Shown piece after piece: positions 1 to 11,225 of a stretch of DNA of 64,000 bases (positions are counted from its first letter, which is position 1; the number at the start of each line of letters is the position of its first letter). Made by a program: the position numbers and the translations under genes. The DNA lies in the NCBI GenBank assembly GCA_023079485.1, contig CM041083.1, forward strand, positions 151,794,552-151,858,551, written 5' to 3'. Under the pieces are notes generated by a model. The model did not search any database, was not told where the DNA came from, and saw only the letters and a list, made by a program, of their open reading frames with translations. The DNA comes from Archilochus colubris (Eukaryota; Chordata; Aves; Apodiformes; Trochilidae).

Positions 1-486
1 AGTGCTGGTTCTCTGCTCAGAATGGCTTAGATCTAATAGAAATTCTTTATTAAATTTATACAATCCATGTAATTCTTCAAAGCTAGCTTGATTCATATTA
101 CAAATAAAGATAAAAGGCATTTAAAATGATTATTCTGTTGTGCCGCAATTTTTATAAAGCTATTATTTAAGAGGAATAGAAGCACAGGTTATAACTGGAG
201 AATTTTGTTGTATGAGCTTAGGAGGTTTGCTAGCTGTAGACTGTGTGCTCTGCAAAACTAGTAATGCTCTTCCCTTTGCATTACAGGCCAAAATAATATT
301 TTTGCTTTCAGATATCCCAAAGGTTTTTCCATTCTACTAAATTTCTGCCATTGAAAAAAATATAAAATAAAACCTGTGTATTTCATCATTCATTATAGTC
401 TTTTAATTTCAGTGAAAATAGCAGCAAATATTATTGACAATCATGTTAGTTTGACTGAAGTACAGCAAGGGTTGTGTCACCAGTGT
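1..486. other. AT-rich unique DNA
   Basis: No gene, repeat family or clear regulatory site is recognised. The stretch is A/T-rich with short homopolymers and leads directly into the octamer tail of the CR1 copy that follows. Confidence 0.6.
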
Positions 487-952
487 TCATAGAATCATAG
501 AATCATAGAATCATAGAATCATAGAATCATAGAATCATAGAATCATAGAATTGACTGGGTTGGAAGGGACCTCAGAGATCATCAAGTCCAACCCTTGAAC
601 CACTACTGCTGCAGTTACCAGACCATGGCACTGAGTGCCACATCCAGTCTCTTTTTAAATATCTCCAGGGATGGAGAATCCACTACTTCCCTGGGCAGCC
701 CATTCCAGTGTCTGATCACCCTCTCCATAAAGAAATTCTTTCTAATACCTAATCTAAACCTCCCCTGGAACAATTTAAGACCGTGCCCTCTTGTCCTGCT
801 GAGAGTTGCCTGGGAAAAGAGACCAACCCCCCCCCTGGCTACAACCTCCTTTCAGGGAGCTGCAGAGAGCAATGAGGTCTCCCCTGAGCCTCCTCTTCTC
901 CAGGCTGAACAGCCCCAGCTCCCTCAGCCTCTCTTCATAGGATCTGTGCTTA
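487..952 (-). mobile_element. CR1 LINE, 3' end, minus strand, long octamer tail
   Basis: Read on the minus strand this is the end of ORF2 followed by the 3' UTR of a chicken-repeat-1 retrotransposon. The + strand begins with seven exact copies of AGAATCAT (491-546), which is the reverse complement of the CR1 tail octamer. The conserved block GGTTGGAAGGGACCTCAG follows at about 558. Further right are the reverse-complemented ORF2 C-terminus and the usual internal wording (around CATCCAGTCTCTTTTTAAAT and AAGAAATTCTTTCTAATA). Homology stops near 952 after the ATAGGATCTGTGCTT block, so the copy is 5'-truncated, as nearly all CR1 insertions are. Frameshifts break the coding remnant. It belongs to the same subfamily as the copies at 3713 and 33927. 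Confidence 0.95.
491..546 (-). repeat. CR1 tail octamer array, 7 exact units
   Basis: Seven uninterrupted AGAATCAT units, plus partial units at both edges, form the 3' terminus of the adjoining CR1. CR1 copies do not end in poly(A) but in a few units of this 8-bp motif. The other copies in this window carry two units or fewer, so this array is unusually long. Confidence 0.95.
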
Positions 953-3712
953 AGTGTTGTGAGAGTGTAGTAGGCATACCAATATTCCAGGCTGGATTTT
1001 CTGAATCTTTCCCTTGATTTCGATGAAAGTTTGGTGAAATAAGATTTTTATATCAAAACCACATCCTCTCCTGGTGGCATTTAATTTAACAGAAAATCTG
1101 TGGTCTTTTTACCACTGCTTTGGTACGTGTGCCCAGGTGAATGTTTTGGGCTTAAGTCAACTGTGCGCTCCTTGGAAATGTGCAGCTTCACAACTTGTCT
1201 GTGTAGTTTTGGGAAGCTGGGCATCCAGCTTAGGTCTCTCACTTCCCAATTGCCTGGAAGCCCCTTGGGATTTTCAATGGCTGCTTAGTGGAACACTTTA
1301 TTTGGCACAAACAGCGATTCTGAAAAAGGTTATAATAACAAAAAGTATCATTAATAATTTTTTTCAAAATTCATATTTTAGAAGGGAAATATGGAAGTTA
1401 TGTTGTTGTAATAAAGTAAACATATGCAAATATATGACCCAATAAATATAATGTTTCAGTAAAACAAGAACTGCTTACAGCAGCAGCAGAAGTATTGATA
1501 GGAGGGTATTTGAACTTTCCTGATAAATCTCAGCGTGTAAGCATAATTACAAAAATTATCACTAAGAATGTACAGCTGTCATGTAGTCCTATATTGTCTG
1601 TTAATTTTTCCAAATTACTTCAGATTTTTATCAATGACCAGAAAAGATAAAACAAGAAATGCAGTGATAAACCTTTCAGTGCTGCACGCACTGAACAACT
1701 ACTAAATAACAAAGAGAACTGACATATTGTCTAAGATACCTCATCTGGTAAACCAGGCAATAGAATGAATTTTTAAATACACACTATAATAAAATACAGA
1801 CAAATATAAATTTGCAAGTCTAAATATTGTATTACATGCATATTAGAAGATAAAATATTCTGTTCTGTAAAATAATCATCAGTGGCCTGAGTAGCCAGCA
1901 GACTGTGAATTATCAAGAATAATGTTCTAGCCAAAGATTTTAATGGAATATCTTTGGGGACAGAAATAGGCATACTAAGTCAGATTATAGCTATTATATT
2001 AACCCTAAATCCAGTTTTTGTTTCCTCTGCTCAGGAAGTATGGTACAGAAATTAGTTCTAGTGGAGTGGTTAAAAAGGAACAAAAAAATATTTTTGTTTT
2101 TTAACCAAGGAGCTCATCATTTGGTGGACCAAAAGAAAAAAAAAAAAAAAAAGAAACACCTAAAAATTTATTTAGCCAGCCTTATAAGCACCTACGTGGC
2201 AAAGTTTTGACAGATTTGTGTAGAGGGCCAAAGCACATGAAAATATCAAATTAATCATAACCTTATATTTTCACATTCAAATTTAATAAAACAAATTTAT
2301 ATTATTGATATTATACATTTTAAAAAAGCCATATCAAAATATTTTATTGAAAGTTCTGGTCAAGTTCTTAAAAAATATATACATATTCTGCATCAGTTTT
2401 TGGTGTTAAAGCATGAATTAATTTAGAGTTTCAGGGATAGGGTATGCAAGAGGTTAGACTTAACCAAAATTGTCCCTCCTGTCTCTCAGAGATCTAGAAA
2501 TTATTGTGAGTAAATCTGACTTCAATTAGAAGACTAAATACTTTTTTACTTTCCTGTGCTTTCCTGTGTTGCAGGAAAATTCAAGTGATTTTGTTTCTCA
2601 TGTGTGATGAACACTGAAAGACTAGGGAATGTGAGTTTGCACTATTGAAACTAATGTAATATTGGTTCTCTTTCAACAAAAATCTAGTATCCTATTTACT
2701 TACAATACACATCATATACCTGCAGGGGAAACACTGGTTTTCTGTGAATTTTATTTTATTTTTTTCAATAAAAATATCTTGATGATACTCAGTTGCAGTT
2801 GATATGAACTAAGCTCAGTCATAATATTTCCTTTATTTCATTTCTGTGTGTATCATAATATCTTGAAGACCTTGTGGAGGGAATCTCAGAGGAGCCCAGC
2901 CCAGCAGTGAATCCAATTTACCTAATCAAATCAAACCCAGCAGAATTATTTCTAGAAGTATGATTATTTTGAACTCTTTCAGCTGAGAGAAATAAACTAT
3001 CCTGAAGTTCATTCCTCTGCTTATCATTGCATACCTGAATACTTAAAAATGCAGCATTTCTCTTTAGTGGTCTCATTAAAAACTACTCACGCCTCTGTAG
3101 GGTAGAATCTCCAGCAGGGTTTCATTTCCAGTAATGTGAAAAATCCTTAACAAAAACGTGTATTCTAAATTAGAAGCCTGGCTTATACTGGCAACTCGTA
3201 TTTAGATAACTAGTATTACAACTCTCTCAGTCTCTCATCATAATGCCCTGTAGTGTATTTTTTTTTAACAACAAGCTGTAGTTTCATGGGAAGTACATCA
3301 GCCCCTTTTTAATTTTTTGCTTTTTCAGGGAAATTTGAAGAGAGAATGAGATTCCTAATCAGCTATAGCCTTTGCATACCTGAAGTGATGCAGAAAGTAC
3401 AAGCAATGAGCACACTGCTCTATAAAAGCTACTGCTTTCTGCCCAAAATCCAGGTCTAAAAACTCCACATTCCAAAACCACAGCCTCATTTTACTCCATA
3501 AAATCACCAGCCAGACAGCAGCCTGACTTTCTGATGGAAGAAACATGGCATTCCTCTCCAGTCTAAACCAACTCATCTAAATACAAACAGAAATAAGCAT
3601 TCATTCTACTCACAAGCAAGAATCAGTACAGTGGCTGTGAGCCAGAACTGCATCACTAACCTTTTGTGCTTTCTTAATACACATTTACTACTTTATGATC
3701 AAAACTGTTGCT
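953..3712. other. unique AT-rich DNA, no gene recognised
   Basis: I see no coding exon. The longest open frames (about 120 codons near 1074-1445) have no recognisable domain and overlap others, so they look like chance. A 17-A run lies at 2136-2152. The rest is A/T-rich DNA with no repeat family I can name. Confidence 0.5.
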
Positions 3713-3940
3713 GTTTGAATTTAGGTCAGATATTAGAAAGAATTTCTTTACAGAGAGGGTGATCAGATATTGGAATGGGCTGCCCAGGGAGGTGGCGGAT
3801 TCTCCATCCCTGGAGATATTTAAAAAGAGACTGGATGTGGCACTCAGTGCCATGGTCTGGTAACTGCAGCGGTAGTGGATCAAGGGTTGGACTTGATGAT
3901 CTCTGAGGTCCCTTCCAACACAGCCAATTCTATGATGCTA
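3713..3940 (+). mobile_element. CR1 LINE, 3' end, plus strand
   Basis: A 5'-truncated CR1 runs from the ORF2 C-terminal region (AGATATTAGAAAGAATTTC, then GGAATGGGCTGCCCAGGGAGG) through the 3' UTR (GGACTTGATGATCTCTGAGG, CCCTTCCAAC) to a single ATTCTATGAT-like tail. It is the plus-strand counterpart of the copies at 487-952 and 33927-34457 and closely resembles them in wording. The tail runs into a palindromic TA-rich segment that may be part of the target site. Confidence 0.95.
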
Positions 3941-3965
3941 TATATAGCATATAGCTATATATAGC
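3937..3965. repeat. paired GCTATATATAGC palindromes
   Basis: Two copies of the 12-bp palindrome GCTATATATAGC, at 3937-3948 and 3954-3965, lie immediately after the CR1 tail. Together they can form a cruciform or hairpin. They probably arose from slippage at the CR1 insertion junction. Confidence 0.8.
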
Positions 3966-6900
3966 ATAGACCTATATATTCTATGAATAGTAGAAATAGG
4001 AATCACCTCAGCTTATTATAATACTACTGCTTAAAAAATACAAGTATTTACACTCAGTAGTTATTTGCATAGCGTTCAAACCCATTTATTAAACAAACAC
4101 AATATTCATAGAAAGCTAACTACTGAATTAGGTAGAAATAGCTAATAATTTTCACTGAAGTGAAAATTGTATAGTTCACCAGTGCCAGGCTGTGGGCCCA
4201 AGCACTAGCATACACTGTCCATTTTAATCCATCATTGGCACACTGCCAGGCCATCACAGATTTGAACAGACCCAACTAGCACTGTCCACAAAAATTCTTG
4301 ACCTCAACAGGCAGCCTGGGTATGTCTGTTCTGCTCTGGGAAGTAGGACACGTGCAATCCCTGATCAATATTATTTAACAGAACAGATACAGCTCCTTGG
4401 GATCTCTACAGGACTAATGGGGAAGGAGCTAGAGAAATGGGTACTGAATGTCTGTGTTTCTCAGTCTTTGTAACTTAGGGCTGGTTTTGATTATTCTGAC
4501 CAGTTCTCCCTGAGGCAAATCTTTTATTAAAGAGGCTAATTGCAAGTACTAGGGACATGGGAAAGCGTGTGCTTTCATCCTTGACCCTCTTCTTATTTAG
4601 CGATGTAGATACAGCTCTTAAATGTAATTGTCCTGCAACAAATATCCTTTTCCTAATTTGTTACATTATTAGAGAAACTCTTCCCTGTAAAAATCTTTAT
4701 GTCCCAGAGTGCATTTTACAGCTAAAAAGCCTCAGGTCAGCTTCTCACATCCGTTCTGTCATGAATGATTGCTTTTCTTTCCAGTTATTACCTGTTGCAG
4801 GCAAATACAGGAGCAAAAGCTTGACTTTTGTCTGTGATGTAGCTTCTGTTAGTAGAGTTAAACACAGTATCACTTGATTAGTTTAAAAGATGCTAGACTT
4901 TTTTTGTTGTTGTTCTTAAAGAATATGTCTTGCTGACACCTCACTGCAGATTTAAATCATCCTCCAAAAATTAAGACAGCTGGGCATTTCTAAGAAAATG
5001 AAGGAGAGCAAAATTAAACCTAGTAATAACGTCTACTCTTCTTTTTGTCTAGTTGTTGATAATACCAGAATGAAGTAACAGTATATATAATTAATATTTA
5101 GAAACTGATGTTCTTAGCTCGTTTCACCCGTCCCTGAAGACATACTTAAAAGCAGAAATAAATGGTAATAATAATGAAAGAGAACCATATAAATTTCAGA
5201 AAAAAAATCCCAAAACCAACCAACCAAAAAAAAAAAAATACAAAAAACCAAAAATCAACCATCACTAGCAAAAGTTCATTTAAAATATTTCTAAAGCTAT
5301 AGTAGGAGTGTCTTCAGCATCCATTCTATTAGAGGTCTGGATCTGCTTGGATTTGTATTTGTTTTCTGTTCATCTGTTCCATTGTATTAATTTGAAGGTT
5401 ATTATCATAACCCCCTTCACTACACCTTACAAGTTATTTTTCAGGTAATTTGCAAATAATTTTATCCTTTAAGTTGTCCTCATGCCTTTTGAGACTCTTC
5501 TACCTTGGAAAGGGTGGATACTAATGGATATGACATATTAGACCATTTTCCTCTGTCATCATAGTAGACAAATAAGATTCTTCAGAAGCTGGAATTCTTT
5601 GTTTCAGGAGGGGCTGTGTCAAACACTAGATAACTTACTATCAAGTGCTTTAATGAATAACTGAGGTCTAACAATAATAAATAAAAGGATTAATTTAAAT
5701 ACCATGAAATACTGTGATCAGGCAAAGCTCATCTGAACAAGCTTACCCAGGGTTTTGGTTGGCTTTTGACTCCAGATTCATACATCTCAGTGTAGATGTC
5801 AAAAAACATAGGTGTTTTTCTTTAATTAAGGTGTCTGAGATCCTCAGTTGTCATTTATATGTCAGAGGCTTTTTTCAGGTTTCTAGACATGATTGCCTAG
5901 TGCCATTTGAGATGACATGGACTACTTGGGGCACTACATGGTTGGAGAGATGTGACAGAGAATTAGCAGAAGACCTTCTGGACCAGCAGCTGGAGGCCAA
6001 GGGACACTGAGCTTCTGGACTGGCTCCAAGAACCTGTGCACAGGCAGCTAACCATCAGCCTTGTCTACAGAGGCAATAGAAAGCAGAAATGAGCAAAGCC
6101 AGGTGTCTAAGATTAGACTTATGGAAAAGAAATAACTGCAGAAAAGGTTTTCCAAGTGAACTCTTCATTCTTTTAACCAGATGTTCCATTTTTTTGTTTG
6201 TTTCTTTAATAACAACACAGATCCTAGTCACAATTAGGCCAAGTGAACAAAAGGAAAACGGGACCCCAACCATTAATCAGATGCTGTAAATACAAAATGG
6301 AAATTTTAATTATTTCTTTGTATGCTCTCTCTTTATATAAGTGCAGTACTAGGTAGAATGAAGATCAAATTATTTGTGATAAAGGCTGCTGATTATAATT
6401 TAAGAATTAGATTTTCTGGAAATCTTAAAAAAAGTTTCAAAGCAGGCATTTTCAGTGTTAACTAGAACTTATAAAACCACATGGAGAATTAATCACAGTT
6501 ACATATATTTAACTCAGCCAATTTCAATTAGTCTGATGACCATCATTTTACAGGAAAGTTTTTCAAGTAAGAGAAAAAACCAAAGTGTACCAAGGAAGAT
6601 GCTGAATGTAAGACAATTCACTGACCTGCAAGAATTCATGTATATGGATATAATTAATGAACGTTAGCTCATTATCATGCACTGGCTTGAACTGAAAATC
6701 AATCAGTTATTCATTTGACTGTTTCTTAGAAACAAAAATCATGACAGTGACAAAACAAGAAATATCTCATATTCTTTTAAGAATAAAATCTTGTTTTGAA
6801 AATGAAATATGTATTTAATGCTTCAAGAGGCATGTTTACATAACATTGCTACTGGAAAATAAGCTAGGATTGATTTCTACAGCAAATTATGTGTATTTCC

Positions 6901-9260
6901 AGTGTCTGGAAATTCTGAGCTTCAATCTACAAAAGTAGTTCCCTCACTTTTATGACATGGATTGTTACTTAAGAAGAGTTAATGATCTCTAAAGCCTAGA
7001 TTCCTCTCAGTATCAGTGAAAACACAAGACTAAAGTTACAGCTACAGTGAATTAAAAATCATGATAGATAATGAAAATTGCACACAAGCTATTTCATGGT
7101 CTGATTCTGCCTTATGCTTCATAGATCTTAAGGTGAAAGGGCATGATATTAAACCAGTTAAAGGATGGATTTTAAAAATATCAACACCTTTTGGAATGCT
7201 TTCCAATTTATAAGAATAACACGTTATTTCACAATTCATCTGTAAGGCCATTTAGAAAGCAATACAGAAAAAGCTGTACTGTGATAATCAGTGGTGTCAC
7301 CACAAGCAAAATTATTACCAGATTGTCAGAGATACCTTATATTTCCTATTGCCATCCTGTTGTGCATGGAAAAAATTGTGATTTATCCAGAGAACTGTTT
7401 TCACTGAATGGAACTGATGACAGCATTGTGAAATGATTCAGCCGTGGTTTATCAATACAACCAGTGAGAGGTGATAAAAAACGTTCTCATTGGTGACCAG
7501 CACATAATAGGGAATAATCAAAAAATTATTGACAAATATGGCATAGTAAACCTTTTAATTCATTTGGGAGAAAAAACCATCTTGCTTTTAGCCTTGGGTA
7601 GTACATACTGGAAATAAGTTATCAAGGGATAACTAATCAAGTGGTATATGAAAGGTAGACTTGGTATTCATACACATCATTGATCTCCACATCAGTAAAC
7701 TGGAAGTGAGCAGCTCAGGCCAACAGCCACCTGGGCCAGCAGACAAGTTTGTGGGTTTCTCAACATTTCAGAAATTTTGCAGAAATGACAGTGTCTGCCT
7801 CCAAGATACTTATGTCTACTAACTGTAGTATGTTAGGTCCTCAAAAGACTTGTGGTTTGCACTAAATCAGGAATACAGATTTTCTTTTTTTTTTTTTTTT
7901 TCTAATCTATCTGCATGTGGAACATTGATTGTGTAATCTCTAGGTCTGGAAGATTGCTAACAGAATAATTCTTTACGTAGACTTCAGCTATCTCCACTTA
8001 AGCTAAGGCATACAGAGATAAGAAAAGGTGCTATCACAAGTGATTTATGCACTCAGATATGCTAGAGACTAATATGTGCAGTTATCACAAAATTATTAAC
8101 AAGACGCTGTGACATTGCCATCCATTATGGCAGAATTTTTTAGGTTTCTAAACAATTGTTAAGTCTTTCAGCAAGAAAAAATGTATTTCAGGCTTGTTAT
8201 ATTTCTATAAAACTGATAAACTCCCAGAAACCTTTGAAATTAAACAGAAAATGGAAGTAGAAAGAAACTTTTCCTTTAGCCACTGTTATGCAGCTAACAC
8301 CTTAAAATTTGTCCCTCATTTTTAAAAAAATGTAAACATTAAAGATACATTTCCCTCTTCAGCAGCTGCATGGAGCAGCTGCTCTGATCCTTAGAGCAGA
8401 GCATTTAAAATTGACCTAAAAGATGATATCAGAGTAGACACCTATAAAATTTAATAAAGAATTAATTAATATGAAACAAAACCCTTCAGTATTCATTCAT
8501 TTCACAATGGACCATAACAATGTTGTCCATAGCACAGTTTTGGCGAGGAGGGATTCTCTATGTAAAAAGTAGTTTCCCTCCAAATGCAAAAGAAATCAAG
8601 TGTGACCTTGGACTTATTAACAAGGAAAACTCTCCTTAGATTAGTAAGATAACTAACTATCAGTTACCAAAGCATACCACCAGTCTTCATCTGTGACTTT
8701 GGTCCAATTTTATAAGAAAGTTTGACACAGAACGCATCATAGCCTTCTTCATTGTTTACCAAGTTTTTCTTAAGGTCCTATAAAACTGCTTTTAATTTCC
8801 AGTATATATACTCCAGACAGAAGTCTAGTACAAACTCTAGTACATTGTACAGATGTACAGTTCTTTATCCCATAAGCCAACAAAAGGAAGGAAAACTTCA
8901 TCAAGAATGAAGGAGGGGAGAAAAAGGTTCTGAAATGAGATGGAAAGTAATTAAAGCAGAGAGGTGGAAAGAGATGTCTCATTCATTAAAGATCAGGAAT
9001 TCTGATGTGACCTTTCATGCCTGATGAATCTTCAATGGCCAATGCAAAGGGAAGAGAAGGGTTGATTTAAAGAGAAGCACAATCTGGGGTTCATTGCCAG
9101 ACATCAGTAAAGGAGTTAAAAAATAAGGAGAGGGAAATTTTGAGTTCTGCATTAAAAAAAAAAAAAAGAGGAACAAATGTAGATGTGAGTGACTGGTAAT
9201 GTTGTGGCTCTTCCCTTTGTCTGTGTTGCAAAGCTAGAGACCTGTGTCATGGGTGTGACT
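3966..9260. other. unique AT-rich DNA, no gene recognised
   Basis: No exon, RNA gene or known repeat family was identified. An A/C-rich low-complexity patch lies at about 5203-5265 and a 17-T tract at 7885-7901. A slightly GC-richer patch around 5880-6060 has an open frame of 98 codons, but no domain is recognisable. The remainder is A/T-rich. Confidence 0.45.
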
Positions 9261-9482
9261 GCGAAGAGAGGCTGAGAGGGTTAGGTGTTGTTCAGCCTGG
9301 AGAAGAGAAGGGGTTGCCCAGTGAATTTGTGGCTTCCCCCTCCTGGCAGTATCCAAGGCCAAGTTGAAGGAGGCTTTGAGCACCCTGGGCCAGGTGGGAG
9401 GCATCCCTGCCCATGCAGGGGGATTGAAACTAGATGATCTTTAGAATCTCTTTCAACCCAAACCTTTCTAGGATTCTATGAA
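9261..9482 (+). mobile_element. CR1 LINE, internally deleted, plus strand
   Basis: The left part (GAGAGGCTGAGAGGGTTAGG ... TTCAGCCTGGAGAAGAGAAGG, to about 9311) matches the ORF2 C-terminal region of CR1. It then jumps directly to the 3'-terminal part (TATCCAAGGCCAAGTTG, GGATTGAAACTAGATGATC, TTTCAACCC, GATTCTATGAA). In other copies roughly 150-300 bases separate these two blocks, so an internal deletion or template jump is inferred. The 3' UTR wording differs from the 487/3713/33927 subfamily, so this is probably an older or different CR1 lineage. Confidence 0.88.
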
Positions 9483-10840
9483 TTACGCCCCACTTAAGCC
9501 TTACACCGAAAGTTTTCCAGATGCAGAGGCTGTTTGTTGGCACTTTTCAGAAGATATGTCAGTTCTTAATGAGGTTAAAGCACGGCCTTCCTGCCGCATG
9601 ATTTATCCCCATTTCTCCTCTTGTCATTTATTTTCATGATTTCTATATAATTATACGCTCTGCTTATACTTGTTCTGTAGTGAGGCTGCTTCGCATAAAC
9701 TGCAACTTATGACATATGAAGGCTATATTTTTAAATCCTTTTTGCCTCCAAAGTCTTCTTAAAATAACTGCTATTGCCTAGTCTTGTCGAAATCCACCAT
9801 GCCTGTTTTTCAAAATCTTCAAGAGAACTCATGTATCCTGGAAGTATGGAATGGTGGAGGAGGGGACATGTATTAGTTGAGAACAAGTTTCTTGGTGCAT
9901 AAAGAAATGGACCACATACAGTGAGAGCCTTCTCAGAAAGGTTTGATGGAGCTATTTTTTTATATCCCATTGGGTCTTTCTAAATGTGATACGTCTGTAA
10001 CTTTTCTCCAAAAACCTAGCTTGAAGTTCAAGTATCTGCCTATGCTATTTCTCAGTGACATTACTTATTCAGATGCAATCAAATACCATGCAGAATATTA
10101 TCACATAGAAGAAGCCTTTTTTGAAATTCCCGAGAAAGCTCATGCATTTTGCAGATGTAATATGTGTGTAATAGTCTAATTATAATCCTATTCTATACAG
10201 ACTATATTATTAAATATACTTTAATTGTTGACAGATGGCTTTGGACCCTGGATAAGTATTTATAAGGTCACAATTACTAGCACCCACAAAAATTCCAGAT
10301 ATTTCAGTCTGTCTTTTCTCAATCCTTCTATATACACGTGCAAACTCAGGATTTCTGTGATCATAACTGTTTTATTGCTTAAATTATCTGAAGACGTATT
10401 TTCTTTTCAAAGTTAAATGAATAGTACATAGATTCCAAATGGTTTTGATTCCTTTGGAAAATCAGAGTTATCAAATATTGCCATTATACTGATTGTTCAT
10501 AATTGCCCACTTTCACTGATCTGGTCACCTACGTAGGAGACAGCAACAGAAACCTTCAAATCTCAAAAAAAGTGCAGAAAACAGTATCAATCTAGCAACT
10601 CCATCCGTTGACATGAGAAGTTAGTGCACAGTCCTCTTTTTAAGAACTTAGAAATCTTCACTTAAATCACAGATAATGAAAACTCGGTTATTAAATAAAC
10701 ATACAGAACAACTAGAAAACAGGAAGCATTCACAAAAGGTACCATTTAGAAAATAGTTTCAATTACCTGAGCTTTTCAAAGGTATGCCAGGGTACGCTTA
10801 AATTAATAAATAAGGTACAGTCTGAGGGGTCACAAAAGTT
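9483..10840. other. unique AT-rich DNA, no gene recognised
   Basis: Several short open frames of up to 79 codons are present. They carry no recognisable domain and no convincing splice context. No repeat family is recognised. Confidence 0.5.
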
Positions 10841-10846
10841 ACAAAA

Positions 10847-10943
10847 TGTAGAGAAACAAGATAAACCAGGTGCCTTGAATTGCCAGTGAGTGGGTGTGAG
10901 TCCACCTGTGCCTGATTAGGACAGGCCCCTATTGGGCATGAGC
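10847..10943 (+). repeat. left 97-bp inverted arm
   Basis: This arm pairs base for base with 11219-11123 except at one position: the left arm reads ATTGGGC where the reverse-complemented right arm reads ATTTGGC. About 99 percent arm identity means either a recent insertion or arm-to-arm gene conversion. Confidence 0.95.
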
Positions 10944-11050
10944 AGGATCAGGGGACCAATAAAGGTGAAACTCACAGCCACAGACTAGCTCACTCTCAAG
11001 CACTGTATTACCTTCATTGTGCCACTAGCGCTCATTGCCTCTACGGTGAG

Positions 11051-11124
11051 GCTCTTGTGGCGCAGCTGGTTAAGACCCAGTACTGCAATGCCGAAAGCCC
11101 CAGGTTCAAGACTCCACAGAGAGC
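11051..11124 (+). other. tRNA-like sequence in the loop of the foldback element
   Basis: The segment is 74 nt, the size of a tRNA. TGGCGCAGCTGG (11058-11069) fits the RNA polymerase III A-box pattern TRGCNNARYNGG at every fixed position. GGTTCAAGACT (11103-11113) fits the B box except for its last base. The ends GCTCTTG and AGAGAGC can pair over about six positions, including a G-T pair. ACTGCAA near the middle could correspond to a GCA (cysteine-like) anticodon loop. The D, anticodon and T stems do not pair well, so it is not a functional tRNA gene. It looks like the head of a tRNA-derived SINE or a degenerate tRNA copy. The parent tRNA is uncertain (Cys- or Arg-like wording). Confidence 0.6.
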
Positions 11125-11219
11125 TCATGCCAAATAGGGGCCTGTCCTAATCAGGCACAGGTGGACTCACACCCACTCACTGGCAATTCAAGGCACCTGG
11201 TTTATCTTGTTTCTCTACA
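11123..11219 (-). repeat. right 97-bp inverted arm
   Basis: Reverse complement of 10847-10943 with a single mismatch. Its outer end, CTACA, supplies the CA terminus next to the duplicated ACAAAA. Both ends of the element are thus equivalent to the U3 end of the related LTR. Confidence 0.95.
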
Positions 11220-11225
11220 ACAAAA

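Larger units (their letters stand above)
10847..11219 (+). mobile_element. Foldback LTR-derived element with 97-bp inverted ends
   Basis: This 373-bp element begins TGTAGAGAAAC and ends GTTTCTCTACA. Its first 97 bases (10847-10943) and last 97 bases (11123-11219) are inverted repeats of each other with one mismatch. The left part also resembles the LTR at 48948: both share a GTGGGTGTGAG block, a TCCACCTGTGCC block, a CAGGCCCC(C)TATTG block, a CCAATAAA(A)GGTGA poly(A)-signal block (AATAAA at 10958-10963) and CTAGCTCACT. The sequence therefore reads as U3 plus R of an LTR, then a tRNA-like core, then an inverted U3 end. It is flanked by a perfect 6-bp duplication. A normal LTR has only a short terminal inverted repeat, so this is not a simple solo LTR. 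No protein is encoded. I do not recognise a named family. Confidence 0.85.
10841..11225. repeat. 6-bp target-site duplication ACAAAA flanking the foldback element
   Basis: The hexamer ACAAAA is present at 10841-10846 and again at 11220-11225, directly abutting the TGT... and ...ACA ends of the element between them. A perfect 6-bp duplication is what retroviral integrases of the ERVK/alpharetrovirus-like group leave behind. It shows the whole 373-bp unit inserted as one piece. Confidence 0.88.

Noticed and set aside
491..546. CRISPR-like or regulatory tandem array
   Set aside because: The 8-bp unit has no spacers and is the normal tail motif of CR1.
595..1017. 140-codon plus-strand frame, the longest in the window
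   Set aside because: It is the antisense reading of the minus-strand CR1 ORF2/3' UTR. The same antisense frame appears at 34015-34254.
1074..1445. 123-codon plus-strand open frame as a gene
   Set aside because: No domain, composition of random AT-rich DNA, a second frame overlaps it, and there is no splice or promoter context.
11051..11124. Functional tRNA gene
   Set aside because: The A and B boxes are present but the D, anticodon and T stems do not pair. It is embedded in a mobile element, so it is described as tRNA-like only.
10847..11219. Classic DNA transposon with long terminal inverted repeats
   Set aside because: TG...CA ends, a 6-bp duplication and U3/R similarity to the LTR at 48948 fit an integrase-type origin better. 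No transposase family with these ends is known to me.
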